Positions 39,101 through 53,100 are shown, counted from the first letter of the stretch. The stretch is 64,000 bases of DNA from Caprimulgus europaeus (GCA_907165065.1 OU015541.1:7636501-7700500), one strand, 5' to 3'. Notes: a model not told the origin generated them from the letters alone. Numbers and translations are program-made.

Positions 39101-41005
39101 TCTTTTTCTTGGTCTGGAAGAGAAGCTTCTAACCAGGAGGGGAGACTGGATGTCAAACAGTGGCCAGATGGGGATTAGACAGAAATTCCACAGAGCTGGA
39201 GGGCTGTGGATGGATTGAGTTGGAAGTAGGAGTTTATTGCGTGGTGGCCATGAGCACAGGGCTGGTTTATTGTGTTGCGGATGGGGACAAGAGGAAGACC
39301 AAATGACCAGAATTAGAACCTAATGGGGCAGCAGAAGCTGTATGCAATGAGGTATAATGGTGCATATACCACACCTTAAAGTTATACTACCATAAAAATG
39401 AGAAACTGCTAGCAGTGGAGATAACAGCATTTATGAGGAGAATTTATGGGCTGCTCATGTGGTATAAATATATACAGTACACAAACACCAGTGGGGATAA
39501 ATTCCACTGGACAAGCCTGTTATTTTAACAGTAACCTTGAAAATATCATGTTGTTTAACTGAATAAAGCGTTAAAGGAACAATACATAATTTAATCTTCT
39601 TCTCTGCTCTGTAGAATTCATCTCTGTATTAGCCTCAGTGATGTTTTAAGTATGTGCACTAAGACAAACACTGATAGTTAATCGCATTTATTTTAACATC
39701 CTTATTCTTCCCCATCCAAACCCCTATGCTTTCATTTTGTGTGTAAGCCTGTTTTTAATGGAGCAGATGTGCTTTAAAAACTGTGAAGACATATTTTTAT
39801 ACCTATCTTTTATCTAAGATCTCTAATTCTTCCCATGTTGCTGTCCTTCAAATCACTTGCTTTCCTCTTTTGTAGTATCACGTGCATTCACGACTGCCAT
39901 AACCCTTTCTAGTAATTTTTTTAAATTCTTTCTTGTCAGAGGACACCAATGTAGTAGATGGATATGACAGAAATGTAGCAGAAAAGCAAAAAAATAGAGG
40001 ACTTGAGCTGAGAGATACCGAGCAAGTGCATTTGCAGTGAGCTGAGTTGGGATGCCAAGCCATCAAATTCAGAGATGCAGCAAAGTGTGAGTCCTTCAGG
40101 TCCTGCACTGTGGCTCCACAGGGCTGGGTGCTGAGGTACAGTTTTTTCCCTTCTTGGCCCTCTGCAGGAGAAAAGCTGCAATATTTGGAACCCCTCCAAC
40201 CCACTTTTGAAAGATCTTTTCATAGCCAGAAGTATCACCAGAGAGTCACACAGTGAGAGTGAAGGCGGAGGTATCATCAGGTCAGAAACTCTAAGGTGAA
40301 AGGAAACCCTAGAGAAGTGGTTTGATGGTTTAACTAAAGAGGCAGTACTGCAGTGCCCAGATACACCACTTAATCCCTTCATGACTTGATTTCCCTGTTA
40401 TCTCCCTATCTCCAGCAGAAGATGGCATTTGGGGATTTAAAATGCCATGCCCTACACACAGAAGAAAAATTATTAGCCTTTCAGAATATTTTCAGATCAA
40501 ATTCTAGCAGTTATTTACCAAGGTGTAAATTCACTTTCTCTGACTTTACTCTTGCTGCCAAGAAAGTAAACTAGGACAAGTTAACAGAATGATCCAAGAC
40601 TAAAGAAAAAGCTGGTATCTTAATTTTTGATGCGGTCTATGTGTTCTCATTATTACATTCTCTGTTTGTATTACTTTTGATTTATAATGTAATTGGGGAA
40701 CTATAGAAATGTTAATGGGAAAGATACTGTTCTGAATATGACAAAGTTGTTTACTAATTGTTGCCTTTAACTTAGGCTAATTTTGTAGTATTGAAATATT
40801 TAAAAATGTTTTATTTCCTTATTTCTAGGTTGTCATGAAAGCATTGTTTGGTTTGAACTCCACTCTCAGATGAGCTGAGATCTCTCCCCCTTTCAAACTA
40901 GGAATATAGTGCAAATTAAAAATTTGCTACACTAGGGTTCAATCTCAAACCTTTAGGCAAGCCCATTCATTTTGTTAAATATTTAGATGAGAGTGTTGCT
41001 TGTAT

Positions 41006-41023
41006 GTTTATTTATTTATTTTT
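41006..41023. repeat. (TTTA)n microsatellite
   Basis: GTTTATTTATTTATTTTT, about four units. Confidence 0.8.
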
Positions 41024-41347
41024 ACAACATCCACCCTGCTTCTCATTATCTTAGGGGAGATGGAGAATATTGCAGTGATTATTAGTAAGCTTGGTAATGA
41101 GATTACTGAACCATTTGCAGTTGACTTTTTTGTGATGCATAATTACAGGGGTTTATTTACAGTGCCTTTAGAGGTTTTGTTTTTGTTTTTGCCTTTTAAT
41201 GATTCACATTTATATCCTTTGTTCTTCCTGTAAGGGATAAGATTCTATCTCTGGATGTTTTGCATTTCTCTCCTCCCAACACAACCCCCCCAAAGAAATG
41301 AATGTGTTGTACTTTAGATATAAGTAAGAAGCTCTTATTCAGTCAAG

Positions 41348-41440
41348 TGACCCTCATTCTGCAGGTTCTTATGTACTTGAGTAATCTGACTGATATTAAT
41401 TGGGAATACTCAGGTAAATAGGATTATTTGTGCATTTGTC
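41348..41440 (+). repeat. Palindromic interspersed repeat copy
   Basis: CCCTCATTCTGCAGGTTCTTATGTACTTGAGTAATC is followed by a centre and GAATACTCAGGTAAATAGGATT. The arms ACTTGAGTA (41375-41383) and TACTCAGGT (41407-41415) are inverted with one mismatch. This matches the pattern CTTACACACATGAGTAATCCCATTGACTTCAATGGGACTACTCACATGAGTAAGG of a well-spread amniote palindromic repeat. It is probably an old non-autonomous DNA transposon, but no terminal repeats or target duplication are visible here. Confidence 0.5.
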
Positions 41441-41920
41441 CTAGATGACTCTTCCAGTCTATGTTCAAGTCAATGGAGAGAGCCTCATTGACTCTTTTTG
41501 GCCTTGCCTGTCTTATAAATACTATATACTAACAGAAAAGAGTAGAAAGGAAGAGCTGCTTTGCAGGTCATATATCTCATATCTGGGGGTTGTTAAGGTT
41601 AATTACCATGTTGCCACATTTATTACTCACATTCTTGATTGTTACCCATTTTTTCTTCCAAATAGCTGTGATTTCAGCAATTTCTGAAGCTTTTGGTGAA
41701 GGATTCCTGATAGGGGCGGGGAATCTAAGGGAAGTGAAGCTGTTACTTGGATCAAGTACAGAAAAGTTCCTGGGGAATAGAGAACTGGAATACAGTTGCC
41801 CTGATTCTATGCCTACTTATTCTGCATCACAGGCATCCTTTAGAGATTGAGATCCCATAGGTTATACATGTGAAAAGACAATATCTTTGGTTTTATGTTG
41901 TCTCAGTCTTTAACGTTGGT

Positions 41921-41948
41921 GAAAGGTCTCCCATTGACTCAGTGGGCT
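41921..41948. repeat. Scrap of palindromic interspersed repeat
   Basis: AAAGGTCTCCCATTGACTCAGTGGGCT resembles the TCCCATTGACTTCAATGGG hinge of the repeat group at 41348. It is too short to be sure. Confidence 0.3.
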
Positions 41949-43280
41949 CTGTTTTATTGTAAAGCAGTGAAATCTTAAAAAACTCTTTTTGTCTGCTTGT
42001 TTTACTGGATTTATTTACAATAGGTTAGATTTTAAATTCAGGTAGAAAGATGTGAAATTTTTATACACCGAACTCTAATCACCTAAATAAGGCACAAGCA
42101 AAAAGATGGAAATGGGTGTTAATATGTGACATTAAAGTTGTGGCACTAATCCTAGCTATTATTCAGAAATCAGTGGAACATTTCATTTGTAAAAATTGCA
42201 AGTTCTGAGCTTCTTTTCATGTTCAAAAGCAGATCTGCTTTGAACACTTGGAATTTATATAAATCCATAGTTAACTTTAAAAATGCCATAAAGGCAAAAT
42301 TTATTTTTTCCTTCAGCAGCAACCAAGTCACTTCCTGTAAAAATCAAAAAACCACACAGCACATTACAGTTTACTTGCAAAAAAAATAAAATTTAGAGAA
42401 ATTAAAAGACAAGAAGATCCAGAATAATTGCATTTCCTTATGGAATAATAAATAAGCTAAAAAAAATTGTTTATTTTGTCTCAGGAAGTGTCTATTGACT
42501 GCTTCATTATACCAAGAATAAAACTGCACCAAGAAGGGGTGCATAACTTATTCAATGTAATTTAAATCCATATCCTGAACACAGACTGTAACAGAAATAC
42601 TCACTGCAACTTAAGTGGATCAAGTCTATGAAGAGAAGGAAAATGATCACACTCCTACTATGTAGCTTGTGTCCAACCATGAACTGTAGCTCACATGCTG
42701 AGTTCATGTAACAGAGGATTAAGAAAAAAAAACCAACTTATTTTTAATGTGCAACTTGTTCTTGATTCCTTTGAGCCAACGTTCATGTGAGCTAATTCAT
42801 AGGATTGCTGCATTCTGTGCCTTTTTCTATAAAAACATATTAATATTCTGGTATAAAGTGCACACATGACAGTGACAGCCACCATGTATACACTTGATTT
42901 CTGAAGTACTGCCTCATGAAGTCAGAGAAAACCTCATTAGAATATACCCTTTTCTGGGAAGAAAATGGTCCAAAAACCATATTGTACATCCAGGGTTAAT
43001 TTTATTCTTTGAAATTACAGATTCAGCTAAACTGCCATCGTCTCTTTGGGATAACTTGTCAGACTCTTGGAATTTAAGCACCGGACATCTACTGGGAGTA
43101 AATGTCCTTATGTACACTATCTAAAGGATGGCTACCCTGGGGTTTCTACCAAGCCTACATGATCATATATTGATGCTAGGCTTATTTATTTCAGTGGTTC
43201 TGAAGCACACTTAATCATCTTACTAAGGTGTCCTATGTGGTACATAATTAATATTATACATTGACTTTGGAAGAAAGCTT

Positions 43281-43290
43281 GGGGGGGGGG
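43281..43290. repeat. G10 homopolymer
   Basis: Ten consecutive G. It is prone to assembly length error. Confidence 0.9.
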
Positions 43291-45439
43291 ATTGGATGAT
43301 CCAAAAGAAATATGGTAACTTCTTTATATTCAACAGAGGTTCTGCATGGTAAAGATTGAGCTCCTCCATTTAGGAAGATGAGGAACGATGAGAATGTTTC
43401 TTTTTCACCCCTTGCCCCTTACACTTATAGTATTCTCTGTTTAAACACTGGTCCAGTGCTAATTTTTGCCAAAAGTGAAAGAGAGAGTGAAAAATCATTA
43501 ATTCAATTTCTCACTGTTTTGCCTCTGGTGATTGCTGTCACTTCAGGTAATAGCTTGTCTGTGGTTCTGACCCAATTCTTAAACCAGTCTTTCCATACTC
43601 AACCAATTAATCTAATGGTTCATTAATTGCAAACATCTGAAATCATTAGAACCTGATTGAGCACAAAAGCATCAAATCCCGTGAAGCTGTGACTGCTTAG
43701 CCAGCAAATGGTCTCATTGCAAAGGAATGTCAATGTTTATAGTAAATGTAACCTAAACTAGGGTGTTCATTGACATATCCCTCCATTTGTATACAACGGC
43801 TCTGACATCTATCAGTTCAAGAGTGCATGATTTATCCACTGCTATATCCTGGAACTGACAAGCCAAAGATTACAGCTTAACCTACATGAAAGCAGAGGCT
43901 GTATGTATTCCTAAAATAAATATTTAGTAACTGACAAGCTCTGGTTAATATTAATTCCTGATAGAAAGCAGTCAATTTAAGCTTACTTCATGCCAAAATC
44001 TATTTGTATTTTGTAAATCATTTTTCATGAATATAGTCTAGAGAATCTCAAGAAAATACGTAAGTGGGGGAAGGTTGCTGTATCAGTTGCATTTGATATA
44101 TTGCACATCTACATTAAAGAGAACCTTCCATAGGCCCATAAAGCAGGGCAGACCAGGGAAAGGACATACACAAACAGTACTCTGATGGTAACCATAAAAT
44201 AAGAGACTTTTAATTAACTTAATTTAGTGCGTGTGAAAGGTGCTAAATTTACCTTTCTGGAACATGAAGCTTTCTGTTTCTCTGTAGGGGACGTAGCACA
44301 GGTAATGCTAAACTTCACTGCCAAACTGCATCACGGATTCCTCTGTCTCCTTGATGTGCTCTGGTTTTGATTTTTCTCTTTTTCTTCCTTCATTTGTTTT
44401 TAGAGGCTACTAACTGTTCTACCAATAGATAAATAGGGAAAGATATGAAAATTTTTATTATTCCATTTCTGAGCATTGGCATTGTCTTAAATGCTTTTGT
44501 CTTGCTGCTCTGATGACAGTTGCCTTCCTACAGAGTCTAGTCTGGGGCCAACAGTTAGCACTGTCCTCAGCACAGACAATGTAAGGGGGAAATGGTATTT
44601 TCCTGTGGAACACCCACTTTGCTAAATGTCTTCATAAAAAGAGAAAAAAAATAATGAACCACTTGGTTTATGCTTACAAATATGAGAGTATGTGCATAAA
44701 GCAGATATGAGCGCAGGACAAGTACAGATCCTGTCTGAGTCCATTCAGAACTGTATGGCCATAGCACAGAACTAGTAAATACTGATGGAAAATGACTTCA
44801 CACCGTGCAAGTAGGGCTACTTGGCTTTGAACAGGAACAGATCTCCTATGTGTAGAAGCTTTGCTGTCTTTTCTTCTTGTACACACAATGCATGTACACA
44901 CACAGCTTCATCCCACAGTATTCAGTGTTCTCTTCTCCATGTGTGCATTCAAAATGCCTCTACTTCTCAGGTTCATTTTTCTGGCTGAGCCTTCATCTGG
45001 CCTGTAATTTTGAGAGATGGCTTCTGTTCTTTCAGTTAATTCTATACTTGATTTATTCTCATATATGTCCTTAAACAAAGATTAACAGCAATTCTGCTAA
45101 GTTGGTGATGTAGCAAAGGTGAGGACTGTGTGTTCATCAGATAGACAGGATAACATTGTGAGCATACTTGCTTAAGTCCGAATTTTTGATCCTCAAAATG
45201 TCTCTAACATAAATACATGTATGTATCCGTTATTATGCTTCTATGAACTTTCAGTGAGTGGGACGGGAAAAGGGCTGGTTCTGTTCTTTCCCAAACTGGT
45301 CCTTGCAGCCATAGTAAGCAGCCCACACAGTCCTATTCATCACTGGTTTTTGAAATATTCCTATTTAAAAGATTGATAATGAGAGGGCACAGTTATATTT
45401 AAAGGGCTTAAACAACTGCCCATTAAGAATTTTTTACCC

Positions 45440-45510
45440 CTGCAGATAAGAAGAGGACAGCTTGGAGAGGTTACCTAGCAGAGAGCAGCTAGAGAGCCAG
45501 GACTGAAAGA
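45440..45510 (-). mobile_element. MIR-like SINE fragment
   Basis: CTGCAGATAAGAAGAGGACAG, CTTGGAGAGGTTACCTAGCAG and CAGCTAGAGAGCCAGGACTGAA follow in order the minus-strand MIR pattern. That pattern is ACAGATGAGGAAACTGAGGC, TCAGAGAGGTTAAGTGACTTGCC, then CACAGCTAGTAAGTGGCAGAGCCAGGATTCGAAC. About 70 bases are recognisable. It is a tRNA-derived SINE, inactive. Confidence 0.65.
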
Positions 45511-48500
45511 TAACCAGGGAAGGAGCTAGCTGTGTGCTTCTGGCAATAGATGAGCAGTATCAGTAGCCCTAATGATCCAGGGCAGTGGCCTGAAGAAGTC
45601 CTTGGAGTGTGGTTTTCCTTTATCACTTTTACTGGACTGCCCTTTGGGAATGAGTTATGACCTGATGGTTTGATCTTTTGTATTGTGTATGGGGTTATTG
45701 CACCTTTTAGTTCCTGACAACAGTAGTAAAGCTGCCAAGTATTACTTAAAGTGTGGGAATGTTTATAAAAACTCAGCAGAGTGCCCAGTATTCAGAGTGC
45801 TAACGGGACAAGAAACATTATCAAACATCAAGCAAAATGGTGCGCTGTGGTGCTTGCTGCAATACTTTGCTTTGAGATTACCATTTCCAGCTGGTGAAAT
45901 AAGCCTTTATCAGAATGCAAGGGTCAGTAGCAATGTAAATGCTGAAAAACACAATTCCAGGGTATCTCTATGCTTATATTTAAGAAGCACATGTGTTTTC
46001 AAATGTACATGTACGTTCATACTTGTAAAAATATTTCAGATGAAATCTCAAAATGTGCTTGCTCTGAACATTAAATGGAGTGACAATATTAGTTTTTTGA
46101 CAATGCTCTAATGAAATCATAGTTCAAAATATTCACTGAAAACATTACACTCCCCCCTCATTAAGGTGAATTTTGTTTGCATGCTCTTTTCCCAGAATAC
46201 TGATGTTAATTTTTGCTTAACTTTAGTCTTACAAGGTATGAAGCAATTTAACAGACTGAGTAACCTTTCATTAAAGTTCAGTGCAGTACTTAAGCATGTT
46301 GGGTGCATTAATTGTTAGCTGACAGCTATTATTTCTGTGAAACCCTTTTGTAGTAAAATTTCTGCTTGATGGATTGGATTTTACAAAATTTGCATTTCAC
46401 TGAGCCAGAGTCAACTGGTACTTATAGCTGTGGTAGCTATTTAAATAAGAAAACAATAATTCTTTAAAGTATTGTTAAATGTCTATTAAAACTATGAAAC
46501 TTACTTAGGATTAACTCTTTATTATGGAATTCATATCCCTGCAGTATTGGTTTTGATGTACCACTATAATAACCCTGGCTTCTAATAGACATAGGACTAA
46601 ATGTCTACACCCAGTCCTGAGTGCTGGCACAAAGCTGGCATGAAAACTATTGAGCTCTATGCTCTTAAACACAAGGGAAAATGCAAGAAAATCGGCAGAC
46701 AAGAAGGTTTATGTGTTTTCCTAAACCTCTGTTTCAGATGATGGTCAGATACATATATTTCCTACTCGGGATGCTATTAGATGGTGTAATGCATGGTGAG
46801 CAATTCTCTGAGGTGCTGGAGAGCGTGGAATTTCTCAGATAGTAAACTCTGAAGACTTTAATGGATTAACATGGTTTTCCTGGCTACTGACTTTGCAATG
46901 ACCCTTGCATCTAGCAGACTAAACTACCATCAGCACTACAACAGTGAGAAGAATAATAGAGCACCAGTGGTTAGCAGCAGTGATTCCTAGGTGGGGTCAG
47001 CACTGCGGTAGTACTGGTATGAAGGAGACTTTAAGGAGTAGAAAAAGATCTCATATCTTTGAGAAGGAGGGAGAGTTGCCAGTGATAAGAAGGGTCAATC
47101 ACTTTGTAAAGAACATGAAAGGTTTGTGTTTTAGCTAGTTGGTTACAAGCTGGTCCAGAAGAGATAACAGAACAGCTCAGATACATATAGCATATGAGAA
47201 CATCAGACTTTATTAACTTGAAGGTATCTAGCTGAACATGTTGGCCTAGAGGGAAGATGCAAGGAGAGAAGGAGGAACAAGAAAGAGGTTTCCTTAGGGA
47301 AACCAAATTGTCCAACAAAGAGGATGTGGTGAGGGAGCAATTATAATAACATGTGATTGAGAGAAGCAAGATAGTAGAAAGTTTCTCGCAACCAACTAAA
47401 AAATTCTAAATTGAAAAGACAACCAACTGACAGAGATGAAAGACTACGAACAGTAAGGGAGGAGTTCTAGCCTATGATCTGTGTTTTTGTATAAACACTG
47501 ATTTTATGAATGATACACCATTATTGGGATCAGCTGGAATTCACAGCTCCATCAGTGCCATCACCTTTCCTGTTTGCTGATATATTCCTCAAACTTATTC
47601 AATGAATCCTTGTGGAATAGAAATCTAATACATTTCTGAAAAGGATCATGAGCATAAACGTACAAGTAACAGCACAGATATTGCATTAATTTTTATTATT
47701 GTGTAGTTAAAAATGTGACAGTATTGTTGTTTGGTAATGACAGAATAAATTCATGATGCTTTGATTATGTTAAAGATCTGAATAAAAGTTGAGTCATGCC
47801 TACCTATCACTACATCAGTTACATGCTATAATTTGGTAAAATTAGCTGACTTTAACCACTAATCTTAGATGCCTTATTAAATACATAAGAGTAGCAAGAA
47901 ATGGCTTAGATCATCAGTATTATCTCATCAACAGTGGAAAGAGAATGTTACTTCCTTCCATATCCTAGAAATCTGATGAGGAAAGGAGAAAAACAGAGAG
48001 AAAAGTGAGTTACTTAATTATTCAAGAGGGAATTTCCTCTTCAGCAAATTTCTCTCTCAGCTCAGCCAAATGCTGTCATTACATGACTTCTAATTTTAGG
48101 TAGAATAAGGATAGCAGGTCAGAATTTTTAACAATAAAACTGCAGAATCCATGTCACAGATAATGGTCAAGCATTTTTGCTTCTTTATTAATTCAGGGGT
48201 CTCACATAAGTATCATATGGTAAGACCATACACACCCAAGTTGTTTGCATGTTCTCTTTACAGTTTCACTTTTAGGTTCAAGAAGAGGTAAAGGAGAAAC
48301 TCAATAATGCTGCAATTTTAGCAGTATTCTTTTAAGACCCATCCTACTGTCCTTTCCATAGGTTACTCTCAGGAGTCCACTATCCCACAGGTACCTTGCA
48401 TCTATCACTGGATGGGAAATGAGCCCCTTGGGTTGAATTAGATCAATATCTTGACCTTCAGGAAGATCCTTTGTTTGTATCAAGTAGGAAACAAAAAAAA

Positions 48501-51500
48501 AATCATCTTCATCATGTAAGATACACAGGAAATATATGCTAAGTTTAGGCATTGTTTAGTAAATGGATACAGTTTATGGTGTAGAAAACATGGAAATCTG
48601 AGTAATTGTCATTCAGATTGCTTATGACCACTTGGACATCTGTGAGATAGAGGATGAAACATCCCATTTACACTTTGCACTGAGGTTATCCATATGTGGA
48701 GAGTGATTTTTCCAAGATGTAGTATTTGTTAGTAAAAACAAATGAAAAAAGAAAGCAGACCTCATTTAGGGAAGCTTCATTACTGGGTGTGTCAGAAAGA
48801 AAAAGGTGGAACACCTACAAAGAGATCACGTGAAATTGAGCAATGCAGTTTGAGGGATCAATTTTAGGTTTGAAAGCAGAAAATTAGCCATATTTTCAAA
48901 AGGGAATTGTCATGATTGTGTCCTAATATTGTAAAAATTAAGCATTCCTCAAGGCAATGAAGACTGGGGAAAATATCTCAGTGGCAGTGTTAAGCTTAAA
49001 AAAAATAGAAAATGGCCAGCAATGCACTCAAAAATAATGCTTTGAAAATAAAGTAGTTAAAGGAGGACATACTCAGTTTACAGTCTGCTATCTTGATAGA
49101 GACATATTTTATTTCTTAATATAATAATTTCCAAATAATCTAGCTTCTTGCTCACATGGCATTTCTATATCAGAAAATCTGTATTTTACTCTACCTCATT
49201 TGTAAATTAGGTAGGTAAATGCAAAATCCATGATCCAAGTTTTGTGGCTATTTTTCCTGCAAAAATATGCTTGAGTAAAATTTACATTATTAATTTGAAA
49301 AATCTATCTTAGTTACCTTTCCTTTTTGAGTTATTTAAAAAAAATCTGAATGATACTTTTTACATGTAGTTTCAATTCTTTTATTCCAATCTTTTTGCTT
49401 GAAACATTATTCTCTTTTTTTATTTGAAAGTGATTTTTACATTTAAGTGTTTTATTGTAACAGTGAATCTTAAACTTGTAAACTGCAGATGTAGTGAGCA
49501 ACATACACCCCAAAAGAAGTTTTGGTGGAAAGGAATATTCGGCACAGAGTGATACCCTCAGCTTTGGTAACAAACCTGACTGTTGCTTACTTTAGAGCAA
49601 GTAGGTCATAGCATTCTTGATGGCTAGCATCATTCATCTTTCTTCCTTTCAAGATGAAAAGCCAAAGAAAGAAATAAAAGCTGTGATTGGTTATGGTGTC
49701 CCAAGAGAAACTCTCTTCTTCTCATGAGGAATATACCCAGACTTTTTTGTGTTTGAATGTAACTTATATCTGCAGATTTTGCACCTTTAAATTTTGTACC
49801 AGAGAAGTTATTTTAAAATATAAATTAGTTCTTAAACCTTTAACCACACAAATGAGACTAGGAATCTGAAGGTGTAGATATTTGTGGGGGGGGGTGGAAA
49901 TTTGATTTTACCATTGTTAAGTTGCAGATGTAGCTATCTGGATGTAAAGAGACCATAGAGGAGAGTTGCTTTCCTGGAAAGGTTGCCACATGCTGATCTG
50001 GGGAGTTACACTTTAAGATGTGATTTTAATGCTGTATAATTTGAGCTGGGTTATAAGTGATGGTCCTTGCTCTAAACAGTCTTGCACATGTTTATTTTAC
50101 CTTTGACATAAGTGAATTGTTTGTGTGCACTATTGTCCCTTCTGAGTAAAGTTTCTTTGCTAATCACATGTAGATGATAAGGGGAACCAAGCTGATCATC
50201 ACCATCAGGGAGCTGTTGTACGGCTTCCTAATGCCTCAGTGTGGATAAGCTAATGGGAATCAGACAGAGTTTTATTGGGCAGTTGTTTTGGTATAGCATT
50301 GACTATAGAGTCTGTTCTGCTGTGACATGATAGTATCAAATCCTCCTTCCTCAGTCTTAACTAGAGATGGCCAAATGTCCCACCTTTAACTTGTTTGAAT
50401 AAAAAATTTTTTGAGGAAGGGCAGAGTAAGAGTAAGAAGAATTTAGTAAATGTGATAAGTTTCTTAAAAGCAAAAAAGGAAACATACCATTTCTTTCCTG
50501 CTACTTTTTAATCAACATCAAATTCAAAAGACAGCTTGCATTCTTCATTGACAAATAGTAAATGACTCCAAGAGCGTAATCATACTAAAATTCACAGATA
50601 GGATAATATACAACTGGAACTCTTATCACGCCTCTGTCTTGAGGAACTGAGGTATGCCTTGGAGGAATGCATTAGATGCTATGGTTAATTAACTAATTTA
50701 TTCAATCAAGTTTAACAGTGGTTTTAACTTTAATGGCACCATTACATTTTAATATGAAAATAACAGGCTGTGTTGCTAGCATTCCCTGCAGTCCGCCTCC
50801 TCTTTACCAGCCACTTTACAATTTGATTTTGATTTGTGAAGTCTTAAACCTGCTTATAATGTCAAGTGCATGTAATACAATACATCTAGTGAACATTATA
50901 CATGCCCACCTTACAAATACAGTTGCTTGAAGTCATACCTCCTGACAGTGTGCATTCTTCAAGAATCATTGAGTTTGCCTATGTCCTTCAGGAAGAAAAT
51001 AGTATACATGTGTAAATATAAGTAAGCTAATTTTAAGTGTGTTTGAGTGATTTTTCTCAAAGATCTGGAGTCCCTGCTGCTTAGTAGAATTCCCTGTCTC
51101 ATGCCCCTGTTTTCTCTGGGGAAATGCATTGGTACAGCTGGGTCTTACTAGGTTGCAAGTAGAAAATGAAGCTGAGAGAAAAGTAGTTCAATCTGTACTC
51201 CTCAGTTTGCTGAAGGAGGACATTTCTCTCTGCTTAAAAATGATGGTCACAAACCCTTTAGGTGTTCCTAACCCCGTTCTGGCTGCAGTCTCCCACAGAC
51301 ATTTTCTGTGAAGTTTTCTCCTTTATGCAATATAAATATTCTATGGATTTCATGACTTAATATTCTTGGAAGTTCAACTTCTCCTGTACTCTCTGTGTCT
51401 TCTTTTTGTCTGATCTAACCAATATGAAACACTAAATTAAAAATGAGTGAGAAAATAGTATTCCCCAGTATGCCACTGCAATGGTTTCCAGTTGCAGCCC

Positions 51501-51782
51501 ATCAGCAATAAGTTTATACTCTAGTGGGAAAGTTTGCACCCAAAGCTGGTAACAGGACACAACTGTTGCCCTATTGCTAGAATAATTTATTGAGATATTG
51601 GAAATGCACCTTCAAGTTGTGACAGACAGAGAACCTATAGCTTTCTTTGTCAATGGGTTCATGTGGGTAAAACAGAAAAAGTCTCATTTTGGGGTTGGTT
51701 ATTTTTGGGGGGTTTGGGGTTTTTTGACAGTAAAACCCTTAAAAATGTGGTTACCATGTGCAGAGGTGAACCAGAACATGGC

Positions 51783-51806
51783 GACCAGGTATACCAACAC
51801 CTGGTC
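51783..51806. other. Perfect 8-bp hairpin
   Basis: GACCAGGT, loop ATACCAAC, ACCTGGTC. The stem is perfect. No gene or terminator context was found. Confidence 0.6.
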
Positions 51807-53080
51807 TATGAAGCGTGAACCCCATGTGGCTTAAAAAAGGTCCAGGTATCCAGTTTCATGGATGTCAAAGAGAAGAAGACTGTTTCTGCCTCACAGCAGA
51901 TGTTTAGGTGCTAAGAAGACATCTAGTCTCCCTTGCAAAACCTAGTGCCCAGTCTGTGCTCCGGGACAGAGCAGGGCAGGTCCACATGCACCACTGCAGC
52001 CTGGCTCATGCCCACGTGGCTGGTTGTCCCCACATGGGTCACACCAATGAGACCAGGACTTTGATTGTAAGAAGCAGCCACAAAAGGCAAAGATTTCAGG
52101 TGTGAGAGCAAAAGCTTGCTGCTGGATACCCACGTCCAATTTAATCTGATTCTGGAAAGGGACAGTAAATCATTGCTAAACAGTTATATGTGATTTTATT
52201 GAGAATTTTTACTATCATGGATACAAAGGCCGTACTTTAGAGATTAACTAGGAAAAGTTTTACAAGACAGTGGAGATAATGAATCACAAATTCTATAAGG
52301 GTGAAACTCCCATGCTGAATCAAAGTACAGCTGTCTCATATTTGCTCTGTGTGCATTTTGCTACCAGTAATTTTGTCATCAATTTTCATATTTTGTTTAA
52401 ACATATTTGTCTTTTGGACAAGATAGGTCATATTTCACACATTTGATGAATTTTCTCCTTGGTCCAGTTTTACAGGATTTGCACTTAATTAATTGCACAA
52501 CCTTTAATTCGACAGACTGTTTTTAATGGCTGTGTAGTTTCGAATGCATATACACAGAGGAATTTCAAAAAGTAATTGTTTTTATGTCACTACCATTGAA
52601 AGTTGTAATTATTAAAATATACAGATAATGGTACAGAATTTCTTAGCTGCTTATACCAAATAATGCACGTAATTTTTTATGCATATTTTCAGGGTTTTCT
52701 ATGGAAGTTGGGGTACCACCTCCATACAGCAATGTTCATACACAACCCCTCCAACTTGGTACAAATGTATAGTTCCAACTTGCAAAAGCATTGGCAAACT
52801 TTGCATGTGTACTTTTGGAAATATGAACCTTTATTAAATTCTTTTTTGGGAATTATACTGTAATTTTGTTAATAGTTGTTGACAGAACTATTTGACTGGG
52901 CATTGGCTGGAAGTGCTGTGCTTTAAAGTGCTAAACAAATTTCATACTTCCAAAGCTTACAAAAGCTTAGTGAAGGGAAGACCACCTTTTACTAGAAGAG
53001 CTAAGCACTGACAGTTGTGGCACTCTTAAAAGCTTCTTTAGTTCTTTAGCAGACTCGCAGAAGAGGGCTACCTCACCCGT

Positions 53081-53100
53081 CCAGACAGCACGCTGTCTGG
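53081..53100. promoter_or_regulatory. 20-base near-perfect palindrome with SMAD-like arms
   Basis: CCAGACAGCACGCTGTCTGG has 9-base perfect arms and only the two central bases unpaired. Each arm contains CAGAC (GTCTG on the other strand), the minimal SMAD-binding element. TGTCT is also close to a steroid-receptor half-site, though the spacing differs from the usual three bases. It sits near several CpGs (53057, 53078, 53091). A regulatory function is inference from motif shape only. Confidence 0.3.

Larger units (their letters stand above)
31607..41347. other. Unassigned AT-rich stretch, candidate conserved non-coding DNA
   Basis: No gene is recognised. A poly-A/(GA) tract lies at 32218-32240 and an AAAT repeat at 35741-35762. 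34160-34520 and 37370-38040 are AT-rich with many TAAT/ATTA cores. 36000-36500 is GC-richer, carries the longest open frame of the window (minus, 157 codons, no recognisable motif) and the hairpin at 36114. 36900-37040 has a small CpG cluster. 39880-40380 has two overlapping minus-strand frames of 108 and 148 codons without motif. Confidence 0.5.
41441..45439. other. Unassigned stretch
   Basis: No gene is recognised. It contains a G10 run (43281-43290) and a further scrap of the palindromic repeat (41921-41948). A 76-codon frame at 42894-43121 reads rather protein-like but has an antisense frame across it and no family motif. Confidence 0.5.

Noticed and set aside
39878..40382. Overlapping minus-strand frames of 108 and 148 codons
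   Set aside because: They use different frames over the same bases and show no recognisable motif. At most one could be real and neither has support.
42880..42903. Perfect Kozak GCCACCATG
   Set aside because: The reading frame from this ATG ends after six codons (TGA at 42901).
45683..46111. 142-codon plus-strand open frame
   Set aside because: No domain, no biased composition and no splice or start context. One or two chance frames of this length are expected in 128 kb of double-strand AT-rich sequence.
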